DNA from: Dyadobacter crusticola DSM 16708
GTDB lineage: Bacteria > Bacteroidota > Bacteroidia > Cytophagales > Spirosomataceae
NCBI RefSeq assembly: GCF_000701505.1
Contig: NZ_JNJB01000013.1
Location: forward strand, 124,001 to 188,000
Length of the DNA stretch: 64,000 nt
Direction: 5' to 3'
The notes under the pieces were generated by a model. The model was not told where the DNA came from. It saw only the letters and a list, made by a program, of their open reading frames with translations, and did not search any database. Position numbers and translations under genes: made by a program. Positions 33,602 to 41,821 of the stretch are shown one piece after another (positions within the stretch are counted from its first letter, which is position 1; each line of letters starts with the position of its first letter).

Positions 33602-34876
33602 ATGAACATTGAACAATTAAAAAGCTACCGAGCCGAAATTCACAACCATTTGACAAATGAACTTTTACCGTTCTGGGAAACTCGATGTGTTGACAAAGAA
33701 AACGGCGGATTTATCACACACTTCGACAATGCAGGTAATGATTCAGGCGAAGATGAAAAATCATTGATCGCGCAAACCCGCACTGTCTTTACATTTTCGT
33801 CTGCGCACCGGGCAGGTTACGGCGAGGGAAGATATGTAGAAATAGCCAGGCACGGCGTCGATTTTCTGATTGATAAAATGTGGGATAAGGAACACGGTGG
33901 TTTTTACTGGTTAATGGACCGCAAAGGCAATGTTAAAATTGACGAAAAGATCATTTACGGTCATAGTTTCGCGATGTACAGCCTGGCCGAGTACACGCTC
34001 GCCACAGGCGACCCGCGTGGGCTGGAATATGCAGAGAAGGTTTTTGACCTGCTTCAAAAGCATGGAGCAGATACCTATTATGGCGGATATTTTGAAATGT
34101 TCCACCGTAACTGGGAACTGAAAGGGCCTGGCCCGGCGGGCGGCGATCGCAAGACACTTGATGCGCACATGCATTTAATGGAAGCTTTTACAACATTGTA
34201 TGAAGCAAGCCAGCAGCAGGTACACAAACGCAAGCTGCTCGAAATCATCCAATTGCTGATCAACAAGATCATGCACCCGGTTTATAAAACGGGTATCCCG
34301 CAATTTTGGGCAGACTGGACGGTAGCGCCTCAGATCAAGTTCGACATTATCTGGGGTTGGGACCGGTTTAGTGAAGATGGGATGAAGAGCTCAGCGGAAG
34401 ACAATACTAGTTACGGTCACAATGTAGAGTTTGCGTGGCTGCTGATGCACGCGCTGGACATCGCCGGAATCTCTTATGATGACTACCGCGAACAGTTGCT
34501 GGCCTCATTCGATCACGCGGTGGAACATGGTATCGACTGGGAATTTGGGGGTGTATATGTAGAAGGTTCGCATGCTGGCGAAGTTTACGACAGGGAAAAA
34601 GAATTTTGGCAGCAGGCAGAAGTAATTATCGGAATGCTGGATGCATACCGCGTTTATGGGGACGAGAAATACCTGAAAGCTTACGATGCGACCCACCGCT
34701 TTGTGTTTGACCACATGATCCATTCAGAAGTTGGCGAGTGGCTGCCGCTACTTACCCGCCAGGGCGAGCCGATCTGGAAACACATGAGCCACTCCTGGAA
34801 GGTGAACTACCATTCGGTCCGCTCGATGGTGCAGGGGATTGTACGGCTTGACAAGCTGATCCAGTCCGGATCTTAG
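33602..34876 (+). CDS. N-acylglucosamine/cellobiose 2-epimerase family enzyme
   Basis: A 424-residue (alpha/alpha)6 barrel of the AGE superfamily, closest in style to cellobiose 2-epimerase, which turns the reducing-end glucose of beta-1,4-disaccharides into mannose. Landmarks are LIAQTRTVFTFSSAHR, KIIYGHSFAMYSLAEY, DAHMHLMEAFTTLYEA, the catalytic His in SYGHNVEFAWLL, EFWQQAEVI and the second His in HSWKVNYHSVRSM. It has no signal peptide, so it is cytoplasmic. It stands alone; a link to the GH9 enzymes (cellobiose use) is plausible but inferred. Confidence 0.9.
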   Translation: MNIEQLKSYRAEIHNHLTNELLPFWETRCVDKENGGFITHFDNAGNDSGEDEKSLIAQTRTVFTFSSAHRAGYGEGRYVEIARHGVDFLIDKMWDKEHGGFYWLMDRKGNVKIDEKIIYGHSFAMYSLAEYTLATGDPRGLEYAEKVFDLLQKHGADTYYGGYFEMFHRNWELKGPGPAGGDRKTLDAHMHLMEAFTTLYEASQQQVHKRKLLEIIQLLINKIMHPVYKTGIPQFWADWTVAPQIKFDIIWGWDRFSEDGMKSSAEDNTSYGHNVEFAWLLMHALDIAGISYDDYREQLLASFDHAVEHGIDWEFGGVYVEGSHAGEVYDREKEFWQQAEVIIGMLDAYRVYGDEKYLKAYDATHRFVFDHMIHSEVGEWLPLLTRQGEPIWKHMSHSWKVNYHSVRSMVQGIVRLDKLIQSGS

Positions 34877-35024
34877 AAAAACTTGGACAGTTGCGGGAAT
34901 TTGTTGCTCAGAAGAAAATCAAAAAACCCGCATTGTAGCATCTTAGGACGTTTGGTATAGTTCTTGAACTAGCTTTTTCAACTGACGTTAAAAAGTATTT
35001 TTTACAAACTAAATAACTAAAGTC

Positions 35025-35222
35025 ATGAGTGCATTCACACAACAAGTAAAAGGAAACTGGAACGAGATTAAGGGAAAATTCAAGCAGCAATATGCAGATT
35101 TGACTGACGACGACCTGTTGTACGAAGACGGAAAAGAAGACGAACTTCTTGGAAAGCTTCAGAAAAAACTAGGTAAGACTAGAGAGGAAGTAGAATCAGA
35201 AGTGAGCAGCTGGTCAAAATAG
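35025..35222 (+). CDS. CsbD-family stress-response protein
   Basis: A 65-residue protein matching the CsbD family end to end: [20 protein letters not shown], then [20 protein letters not shown]. CsbD proteins are small, abundant and induced by general stress; the molecular role is unknown. It has its own terminator and stands alone. Confidence 0.93.
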   Translation: MSAFTQQVKGNWNEIKGKFKQQYADLTDDDLLYEDGKEDELLGKLQKKLGKTREEVESEVSSWSK

Positions 35223-35240
35223 CTTTTAGAAACAGGTAAG

Positions 35241-35272
35241 AGCCCCGGAATCAATGATTTCGGGGCTTTTTT
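35241..35272 (+). terminator. Rho-independent terminator of the CsbD gene
   Basis: AGCCCCGGAATCA / TGATTTCGGGGCT stem with a tight loop (two G-U or mismatch positions), followed by TTTTT. It starts 19 bases past the stop codon. Confidence 0.85.
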
Positions 35273-35311
35273 CGTAAATAGCATTTTTGATACCCCTAAC
35301 CCCTGCTATTT

Positions 35312-36313
35312 ATGAACACGAATGAAATACCCGTCGGCATTGTTGGCCTGGGTTTGATGGGTTGCAGCATTGTAACCGGTCTGCTGATCGCTGGCCACCA
35401 GGTTGCGGCAATTGCACCGCTCAATGCGGATATGGATCATGCCGAAAGAAGGATCCGCGAACATTTACAGAATTCCTGGGAAAACGGGCTGATCGAAAAC
35501 GAGCCGGAGTACTATCTCAGAAGGCTGATTATCACCGAAGATTACAGTATACTGCACCCGTGCAAGCTGGTGAATGAATGCACAATCGAGAATATTGACG
35601 TAAAAGGATCGGTATATCAGAAGATCGAGGCCGTGATCAAACCGGACGCAATCCTGTCGAGCAATACCTCCGCCATTCCTATCAGTCAGCTACAAAAACT
35701 CACGCAGCACCCGGAGCGATTTTTGGGATTACACTGGACAGAGCCCGCACATACCACCCGCTTTCTGGAAATCATCTGCGGAGATCAGTCTGATATCAAA
35801 TACGGCGAGTATTTGTATGAACTCTCGCAGGAATGGGGTAAGGAGCCGATTCTGGTTCGGAAAGATATTGCGGGCTTTATTACCAACAGATTGATGTACG
35901 CCATGTACCGGGAGGCGATCAGTCTGGTCGAAAATGGGTATGCGACCATAGAAGATGTAGACCGCTCTTGCCGCAACAATGCGGGATATTTCATGACAAT
36001 GGTGGGTATTTTCCGCTGGATGGATCTTACGGGTGTCCCTGCTTATCACACAGTAATGAAAAACCTGCTGCCAACTTTGAACAACAGCACCGAAGTGCCC
36101 GAGCTCATTGATAAAGTAGTTCGTGAAGGCGGCAAAGGTATCCTCAACTCACATGGATTCTATGAGTATGAACCCGGCGAGGCGGAAGTGTGGGAAGAAA
36201 CTTTCAAGGAATTCACATACGAGATCCGCGAGCTTGCATTGAAATACCCCGCGGACATTGTAAAGCGCCGACTGGCCAAGAAAAACAAGTCTTCGGATTC
36301 TCTGGATTCTTGA
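35312..36313 (+). CDS. 3-hydroxyacyl-CoA dehydrogenase family protein
   Basis: A 333-residue NAD-dependent enzyme. The Rossmann motif VGIVGLGLMGCSIVTGLL is followed by the family hallmarks ILSSNTSAIPISQL, FLGLHWTEPAHTTRFLEI (the catalytic His lies in GLHW/PAH), and DIAGFITNRLMYAMYREAISL. The C-terminal helical dimerisation domain has RSCRNNAGYFMTMVG and GKGILNSHGFYEY. The usual HFFNPxxxMxLVE is HWTEPAHTTRFLE, so substrate choice may differ from fatty-acid oxidation. It is a single gene, upstream of cydAB but separated by a likely promoter. Confidence 0.88.
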   Translation: MNTNEIPVGIVGLGLMGCSIVTGLLIAGHQVAAIAPLNADMDHAERRIREHLQNSWENGLIENEPEYYLRRLIITEDYSILHPCKLVNECTIENIDVKGSVYQKIEAVIKPDAILSSNTSAIPISQLQKLTQHPERFLGLHWTEPAHTTRFLEIICGDQSDIKYGEYLYELSQEWGKEPILVRKDIAGFITNRLMYAMYREAISLVENGYATIEDVDRSCRNNAGYFMTMVGIFRWMDLTGVPAYHTVMKNLLPTLNNSTEVPELIDKVVREGGKGILNSHGFYEYEPGEAEVWEETFKEFTYEIRELALKYPADIVKRRLAKKNKSSDSLDS

Positions 36314-36353
36314 TTCTTTTCAATTTGAGGGCGGTAGTTAGGGGATACTTCAT

Positions 36354-36361
36354 TAGCTTTG
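36354..36361 (+). promoter_or_regulatory. cydA: Candidate -7 element for cydA
   Basis: TAGCTTTG matches the Bacteroidota -7 consensus TAnnTTTG exactly and lies 23 bases before the cydA ATG. I see no good -33 TTG at the ideal distance, so this is a candidate only. Confidence 0.4.
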
Positions 36362-36384
36362 AAGCACCTTAATTACTACTCCAA

Positions 36385-37695
36385 ATGGACGATTTCATTG
36401 CTGCGAGATCCCAAATGGCCCTATCTCTGGGATTTCATATTATATTTTCCTGCATTGGTATGGTCATGCCATTTTTCATGGCAGTGGCCCACTTCTACTG
36501 GCTTAGGACAGGCGAACCTGTTTACAAGAACGTTACCAAAGCTTGGAGCAAAGGCGTCGCGATTTTCTTTGCGACCGGCGCTGTTTCGGGCACGGTACTC
36601 AGCTTTGAGCTGGGGCTGCTCTGGCCGGAATTTATGAAGCACGCAGGACCGATTTTCGGAATGCCGTTTTCTCTAGAAGGAACGGCATTTTTTATTGAAG
36701 CGATTGCATTGGGCTTCTTTCTCTACGGCTGGGATCGGTTTAACAAGTGGTTTCACTGGTTTACGGGCGTGATCGTAGGGGTAAGCGGCCTTGCATCCGG
36801 CATACTCGTGGTAGCTGCGAATGCATGGATGAACAGTCCGGCCGGTTTCGACTTTGTAAACGGACAATACCTGAACATTGATCCTATTCAGGCAATGTTT
36901 AACAAAGCCTGGTTCTCACAAGCCTTGCACATGACGATAGCTGCTTTTGTCGCGACGGGCTTTGCAGTTGCCGGTGTGCATGCACTGATGATCATGCGCG
37001 GCAACAATGTCCTTTTTCATTCCAAATCGTTTAAGATTGCGGCGATTTTTGGCTGTGCGGCAGCACTGATACAACCGCTCAGCGGAGACATTTCGGCAAA
37101 AGATGTAGCTGAAAGACAGCCTGCCAAACTCGCGGCAATGGAAGCGCACTTCAAAACTGAAAAGTCCGCATCGTTGATCATTGGAGGAATCCCTGATGAG
37201 GAAGCGAAGGAAGTAAAATATGCGATCAAGCTTCCGGGATTTCTGAGCTTTCTTGCTCATGGTGACTTTGAGTCGGAAGTAACAGGTCTTGACAAGATCA
37301 AACCCGAAAATCATCCACCCGTAGCAATCACCCATTATGCATTCCAGATTATGGTCGGAATGGGAATGACGATGATGCTCATCTCGGCGATTTACTTCCT
37401 GGCTTTGTGGAAAAAGCGGGACTGGCTTAGCGCGAAATGGCTGTTAAAGCTTTTTGTCTTCGCCACCCCACTAGGCTTCATCGCCGTGGAAGCAGGCTGG
37501 ACAGTCACAGAAGTAGGCCGCCAACCCTGGATCATATACGAAGTCATGCGAACCGCCGACGCAGTAACGCCCATGCCCGGCATCAGCTACTCATTTTACC
37601 TTTTCACAGCAGTCTACGTATCCCTCGCCATTTTTGTAATATTTATGCTGTATCGCCAGATTAAGATGGTCGGAACGCTTTATGATAAGTATTGA
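36385..37695 (+). CDS. cydA: Cytochrome bd-type quinol oxidase subunit I
   Basis: A 436-residue membrane protein, subunit I of the bd oxidase that reduces oxygen at low oxygen tension. The haem and quinol regions are clear: SLGFHIIFSCIGMVMP with the N-terminal haem His, SFELGLLWPEFMK, the SLEGTAFFIEAIALG acidic helix, SGILVVAANAWMNSP, and the late signature GWTVTEVGRQPWIIYE. The Q-loop is the short form. About nine hydrophobic helices are visible. The subunit II gene follows 150 bases later. Confidence 0.97.
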   Translation: MDDFIAARSQMALSLGFHIIFSCIGMVMPFFMAVAHFYWLRTGEPVYKNVTKAWSKGVAIFFATGAVSGTVLSFELGLLWPEFMKHAGPIFGMPFSLEGTAFFIEAIALGFFLYGWDRFNKWFHWFTGVIVGVSGLASGILVVAANAWMNSPAGFDFVNGQYLNIDPIQAMFNKAWFSQALHMTIAAFVATGFAVAGVHALMIMRGNNVLFHSKSFKIAAIFGCAAALIQPLSGDISAKDVAERQPAKLAAMEAHFKTEKSASLIIGGIPDEEAKEVKYAIKLPGFLSFLAHGDFESEVTGLDKIKPENHPPVAITHYAFQIMVGMGMTMMLISAIYFLALWKKRDWLSAKWLLKLFVFATPLGFIAVEAGWTVTEVGRQPWIIYEVMRTADAVTPMPGISYSFYLFTAVYVSLAIFVIFMLYRQIKMVGTLYDKY

Positions 37696-37698
37696 GTA

Positions 37699-37742
37699 GC
37701 CCTTCGACCGCCCGGCGGCCCGGTCCGCTCAGGGTGACAAAA
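37699..37742. repeat. Dispersed GC-rich repeat (GTCACCCTGAGC type)
   Basis: The sequence from CCCTTCGACCGCCC to GCTCAGGGTGACAAAA lies right after cydA. Read on the other strand it starts TTTTGTCACCCTGAGCGG and matches the start of the repeat at 62476-62547. It is not coding. Confidence 0.7.
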
Positions 37743-37812
37743 TGGAGGCTCGCTTGAAGGTATATCAGGAAAGGCGGGAAAAGGAGGAAAGTTTCCACAA
37801 CCGCTTATTCAG

Positions 37813-37840
37813 TCATTCACTCATTCACTCATTCACTCAT
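37813..37840. repeat. TCATTCAC octamer tandem repeat just upstream of cydB
   Basis: Three full copies of TCATTCAC and a partial fourth run to within five bases of the cydB ATG (37846). The region is not coding; it lies in the cydA-cydB gap. Confidence 0.85.
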
Positions 37841-37845
37841 TGAAC

Positions 37846-38859
37846 ATGCTCTACGTCGTCATCACATTCCTTTGGACATCGATTTTGCTTTATCTGTTGA
37901 TGGGTGGGGCGGATTTTGGTGCTGGTATTATTGAATTGTTTACGTCGAAGAAGAACAAGGCGGTTACCCGTAAGACGCTCTATTCGGCAATCGGGCCGAT
38001 ATGGGAGGCTAATCACATGTGGCTTATTATTGCGATTGTGATTCTGTTTGTCGGTTTCCCGGTTATCTATTCAACAATGTCGGTATTCCTGCACATTCCG
38101 TTGACGATCATGTTAATGGGAATTATCGCGAGAGGTACTGCTTTTACATTCCGGCACTACGACGCGGTGGTGGACGATATGCAAAGCATTTACAACACCA
38201 TTTTTGCTGTTTCTAGTTTTATAACCCCGTTGTTTTTGGGAATAATTGCCGGGAGTGCAGTTTCCGGGCACATCAATCCGGAGGCAAAAAGCTTTATGGA
38301 AGCCTACATTATGAGTTGGCTCAACTGGTTTTCCGTGGCGGTTGGCTTGTTCACTGTGGCAATCTGCGGCTTTCTAGCCTCGGTATACCTGATCGGCGAA
38401 ACTGACAATGAAAATGACAGACTGCGTTTCGCGCACAAGGCGCAGTTCTTCAATATTGCCGCGGTGGCATGCGGTGCACTGGTATTCACGTCTGCCTATT
38501 TTGAGAAGATACCTTTATTTGAATGGGTCTTTGGTAACTGGGTGGGCAGAATTTCCATTGTGGCAGCGACGCTTTCACTTGTGTATATGTGGCAGCAGCT
38601 TTATCAGGGGAAAATCAAGCTGCTTCGTCCGCTGGCTGGTTTTCAGGTGACCATGATTTTACTTACAACCACTTTTCGCCATTTCCCTAATATCGTAATT
38701 TTGAAGAACGGGTATTTGTCGCTTGTCGAGCACAGTGGTCAGGAGAAAACAATGCAGGCACTTGGAATGGCTTTGCTACTGGGCAGTGTGTTTATCCTGC
38801 CTGCATTGTTTTATCTTATTTACAGCTTTCAAAGCAAACCTTATCAGGAACATGCCTGA
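37846..38859 (+). CDS. cydB: Cytochrome bd-type quinol oxidase subunit II
   Basis: A 337-residue membrane protein with about eight helices. The CydB signature is early: LLYLLMGGADFGAGIIELF and the strongly conserved PIWEANHMWLIIAIVILFV. The central loop has GFLASVYLIGETDNEND. The ATG at 37846 is preferred to the TTG at 37840, which overlaps the octamer repeat. It pairs with cydA to form the oxidase. No CydX-like small subunit was found downstream, where the next gene is on the other strand with a one-base gap. Confidence 0.97.
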   Translation: MLYVVITFLWTSILLYLLMGGADFGAGIIELFTSKKNKAVTRKTLYSAIGPIWEANHMWLIIAIVILFVGFPVIYSTMSVFLHIPLTIMLMGIIARGTAFTFRHYDAVVDDMQSIYNTIFAVSSFITPLFLGIIAGSAVSGHINPEAKSFMEAYIMSWLNWFSVAVGLFTVAICGFLASVYLIGETDNENDRLRFAHKAQFFNIAAVACGALVFTSAYFEKIPLFEWVFGNWVGRISIVAATLSLVYMWQQLYQGKIKLLRPLAGFQVTMILLTTTFRHFPNIVILKNGYLSLVEHSGQEKTMQALGMALLLGSVFILPALFYLIYSFQSKPYQEHA

Positions 38860-38860
38860 A

Positions 38861-39109
38861 TCAGGTTACAGAAATGAAAAGCAGATATAGCAGAATAATA
38901 GCCGGCAAACCACTGGCCACGAGCGCCCAGCCGTTGTGATGTTTCTGCATTAAAAAGTAGGACAATACAGCAAGTCCGATCAGCAGAATGGCGGGCAGCA
39001 GCACCATTCCCGCACCAGCTGCATCCTGGTTTGAAGTCACAGAAGTAATCAGAAGGAAAACCGCCGCGACAACATCTGCTACAATACAGATCCAGATTAG
39101 AATGATCAT
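38861..39109 (-). CDS. Small three-helix membrane protein
   Basis: An 82-residue protein made almost entirely of three transmembrane segments: IILIWICIVADVVAAVFLLI, MVLLPAILLIGLAVLSYFLM and LVASGLPAIILLYLLFISV. The loops are short (SNQDAAGAG; QKHHNGWA). No family is recognised. It converges with cydB (stops one base apart), so it is probably unrelated to the oxidase, and it follows the S74 gene on the minus strand by 7 bases. Confidence 0.6.
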   Translation of the reverse strand: MIILIWICIVADVVAAVFLLITSVTSNQDAAGAGMVLLPAILLIGLAVLSYFLMQKHHNGWALVASGLPAIILLYLLFISVT

Positions 39110-39116
39110 AGCGCGC

Positions 39117-40739
39117 TTATTTAGATAAAGTTGCCTGCGATTGCACCAGACTTGCCTCGATAGCTTCTATTCTTTTCTGCAAATCAGCCCATTTATTTAC
39201 GTCGGCAGTCAGTTTTTTATTCTCGCTGCCTAACCGCGCATTTTCCCGTTTTAGCTCCTTTACTGCTTCGAGCAAATGCGGGATCAACCCAATGTAGTTG
39301 ACTGACTTATATCCATCCTTGTCAGTCTCCACCAGCTCAGGAAAAACACCCTCAACTTCCTGGGCGATCAAACCGGTCTGTAAACCCTGACTACGCTGCG
39401 GATCTTTCCAGTAATAATGTCGGCCCGAAATGGAAGATAGCTTTTCAAAGTTGGCAGAAAGTGGAACGATATCTCGTTTGAGGCGGAAGTCGGAGTTTTG
39501 GGTCAGAGTACCGGCTAGCCAGGCACTTCCATTGTTATGCACGTTGAAACGCCATGCATTACTAGCCGCAAAATAGAAGCCCGCTTGCGAATCATTTACA
39601 CCTCCTATAAAGCAGTACTGCGCCCCACCAGCATCGTCCAGCCACAAGCCAGCTGTATAGCCGGGGTTACTGCGCAGTCGAATTCGATGTCCTACGTCAA
39701 GAATGTGGGTTGCTAACAGCACATTATTGCCAATTCCGACATTGCCATTCCGTAAGATTGTAAGCGCATTTTTTCTTGATCCAACGCCGTTAATTGGTGC
39801 ATCACCGTTTCCAATTTGAAAGAGCCGTTGCGTAGGTTTAATTTCGTTATCGAAAGCATCTGAAATATCATTACTCATCCCTATTGTAGTTCCATATCTA
39901 GCGTTGCTTTGAAGATTGTAGCCTAGCGCAATAGAATAGTTTCCTATTGATTTAACACTATTCCCAATTGCAACTGAGTTTTCCGCAGATGCAACAGAAC
40001 CATCACCAAGTGAAAGTGAATTTTCCCCAAGCGACTTTACAAAGTCGCCAATTGCCGTAGATCTATGGCCAAGTGCCTCTACATCAACCCCCATTGCTAC
40101 TGACATAGCACCTTTAGCAATCGCGTTCATACCGGTAGCAAATGAACGAAGTCCGATATTCTCGTCCTTAAACGTTTCGTAATTGTCGGTGCTACCATTT
40201 CTAAAAGCCGCTTTTCGTGGATACCAAATTAGAAATGCATCGTTACTTGCTTCGTTTCCGGCAGTTTGGTTCACCGACAAAAGGCCTCCCTCATCTAGTT
40301 TTCCTTTATGTACTACCGGATCAAAATTCTTCCATCTCCCCGCCTCCTCCGCATGCAATGCATACGGCACGCTCAATAATTCAGTGGCCCCTAAATTGAC
40401 ATAATTACTTCCTCCGTTAGGATCCAGCTCTACTTGGAGGAAAAACTTCTCACTGGCCCATTTGATCTCCGAGAACTGGCCGCTTTGAACAGTTCCTCCT
40501 CCAACAGAGATATTGAAAATTCCATTGGCAGAAGTCTGAGTTGTGTGGGTTTCCTGATATACGGGAGTGCCAAGGGCGGTAACCGGTCTGATGGATAAAC
40601 GTAGCCCGACATTCTTGTCAGCCAGCAGCTTACCGCTCGCGTCCCGCGCTACGCCCTGGAAAGTGAACTTTTGTGGCACCTGCGCGTAAATGGTGCCTGC
40701 GATGAAGAAAAGGGTGAAAAATCTGATAAGGTGGTTCAT
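39117..40739 (-). CDS. Trimeric-adhesin-like surface protein with C-terminal S74 chaperone domain
   Basis: A 540-residue exported protein. The signal peptide ends TIYAQ. An N-terminal domain (KFTFQGVARDASGKLLADKN, then IKWASEKFFLQVELDPNGG) is typical of Bacteroidota surface proteins. Residues ~205-295 are YadA-head-like repeats (NSVAIGNSVKSIGNYSIALG), a left-handed beta-roll that usually trimerises. The C terminus is a Peptidase_S74 intramolecular chaperone (SDFRLKRDIVPLS, GLIAQEVEGVFPELV, GYKSVNYIGLIPHLLEAVKE) followed by a coiled coil (ELKRENARLGSENKKLTADV). Such proteins form trimeric fibres; the role here may be adhesion. Confidence 0.88.
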   Translation of the reverse strand: MNHLIRFFTLFFIAGTIYAQVPQKFTFQGVARDASGKLLADKNVGLRLSIRPVTALGTPVYQETHTTQTSANGIFNISVGGGTVQSGQFSEIKWASEKFFLQVELDPNGGSNYVNLGATELLSVPYALHAEEAGRWKNFDPVVHKGKLDEGGLLSVNQTAGNEASNDAFLIWYPRKAAFRNGSTDNYETFKDENIGLRSFATGMNAIAKGAMSVAMGVDVEALGHRSTAIGDFVKSLGENSLSLGDGSVASAENSVAIGNSVKSIGNYSIALGYNLQSNARYGTTIGMSNDISDAFDNEIKPTQRLFQIGNGDAPINGVGSRKNALTILRNGNVGIGNNVLLATHILDVGHRIRLRSNPGYTAGLWLDDAGGAQYCFIGGVNDSQAGFYFAASNAWRFNVHNNGSAWLAGTLTQNSDFRLKRDIVPLSANFEKLSSISGRHYYWKDPQRSQGLQTGLIAQEVEGVFPELVETDKDGYKSVNYIGLIPHLLEAVKELKRENARLGSENKKLTADVNKWADLQKRIEAIEASLVQSQATLSK

Positions 40740-40984
40740 AAAAGACGATTGAGTTTGACATGAGCTGCCAAACTAAACCTATGCTTTTACAGCCCGCTAT
40801 TCCGATTAGCTGCCGGTGAAATCCACTTAATAAAAGGAAATCGCCGCCTTCGCAGATACAATCCACCAAATAAACCAGCGGTACCGATTGCACATTCCCG
40901 CAGCGCTGATGTCCGAAGCAACTTACCTTGCGGGACCTGCTTAGAAATAAGTACACATTCATCAATCAACTAAATACCTCCCTC

Positions 40985-41734
40985 ATGATCAAAGCTTTGA
41001 TAGTCGATGACGAGTTTAAATCCCGAAGCATTTTGTATAAGTACATAAGGGAATACGTACCGGAGATCGTGGAGCTGAGAATTGCATCGTCCGTAGCAGA
41101 AGCACAACGTGTACTGTCCGTGTATTCGCCTGAGCTCGTTTTTTTGGACATCGAAATGCCGCACCAGAATGGATTTGAACTTCTTAAAGCAATCTCTAAG
41201 CCCACCTTCAATGTCATTTTCACCACTGCATACAACCAATATGCAATCCAGGCGATCCGGTTCAGTGCGGTCGATTATTTGCTAAAACCCATTGATCCCG
41301 CAGATCTCGTGGTGGCAGTCAGACGGCACTTGTTCAAGCGGGACACGGCCAAACAGAAGATACAGCGCTACGAAAATCTGGTCGGCAATTTTGAGAAGAA
41401 GGAGTACAAGGAATTCAAGCTGGCAGTTGCATCCACCGAAGGCATCTTCTTCTTCATGGTTGGCGAAATTCTCAGGTTTGAAGCCGACCGGAACTACACG
41501 GTTATTCATTTGAAAGACAGGAAAACCTTCATAGCCAGCAAAACACTGAAGTATTTCGAAGATATGCTCGTGGACTTCAAGTTCGTCCGCACGCACAAAT
41601 CACATCTGGTTAACCTCGACTACATTGTACGCATCAGCAGCAACAACGAGTATCTGGTACTGACAGACGGGTCGCGGGTCGAAGTATCCCGCCGGCGAAA
41701 GGACGAGGTACAGCAGCACCTGAACATCAGGTAG
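40985..41734 (+). CDS. LytTR-family response regulator
   Basis: A 249-residue two-component regulator. The receiver domain (1-~120) has the acidic pair in ALIVDDE, the phospho-acceptor Asp in LVFLDIEMPHQNG, a Thr/Ser switch (IFTTAYNQYAI), and Lys in YLLKPID. After a linker helix comes a LytTR DNA-binding domain (ILRFEADRNYTVIHLKD, FVRTHKSHLVNLDYI, DGSRVEVSRRRKDEV). The ATG at 40985 is chosen; the frame from 40928 adds a leader that is not part of the receiver fold. No histidine kinase is adjacent. It is divergent to the S74 adhesin gene, which could be a target. Confidence 0.93.
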   Translation: MIKALIVDDEFKSRSILYKYIREYVPEIVELRIASSVAEAQRVLSVYSPELVFLDIEMPHQNGFELLKAISKPTFNVIFTTAYNQYAIQAIRFSAVDYLLKPIDPADLVVAVRRHLFKRDTAKQKIQRYENLVGNFEKKEYKEFKLAVASTEGIFFFMVGEILRFEADRNYTVIHLKDRKTFIASKTLKYFEDMLVDFKFVRTHKSHLVNLDYIVRISSNNEYLVLTDGSRVEVSRRRKDEVQQHLNIR

Positions 41735-41821
41735 GTTTGGTTTCACGGGCAAAAAAATATAATTCCTTTGAATTGTTTTGTTTTATTTTACACCCGTTCC
41801 TGAACTCAAATTATACCTCCT

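Noticed and set aside
34960..35024. Promoter for the CsbD gene (TTTGG … TAGCTTTT)
   Set aside because: The spacing between the boxes is about 15 bases, short for the Bacteroidota form, and the -7 box lacks the last G.
37840..37845. TTG start for cydB two codons upstream of the ATG
   Set aside because: It lies on the octamer repeat and the ATG at 37846 fits the CydB start better.
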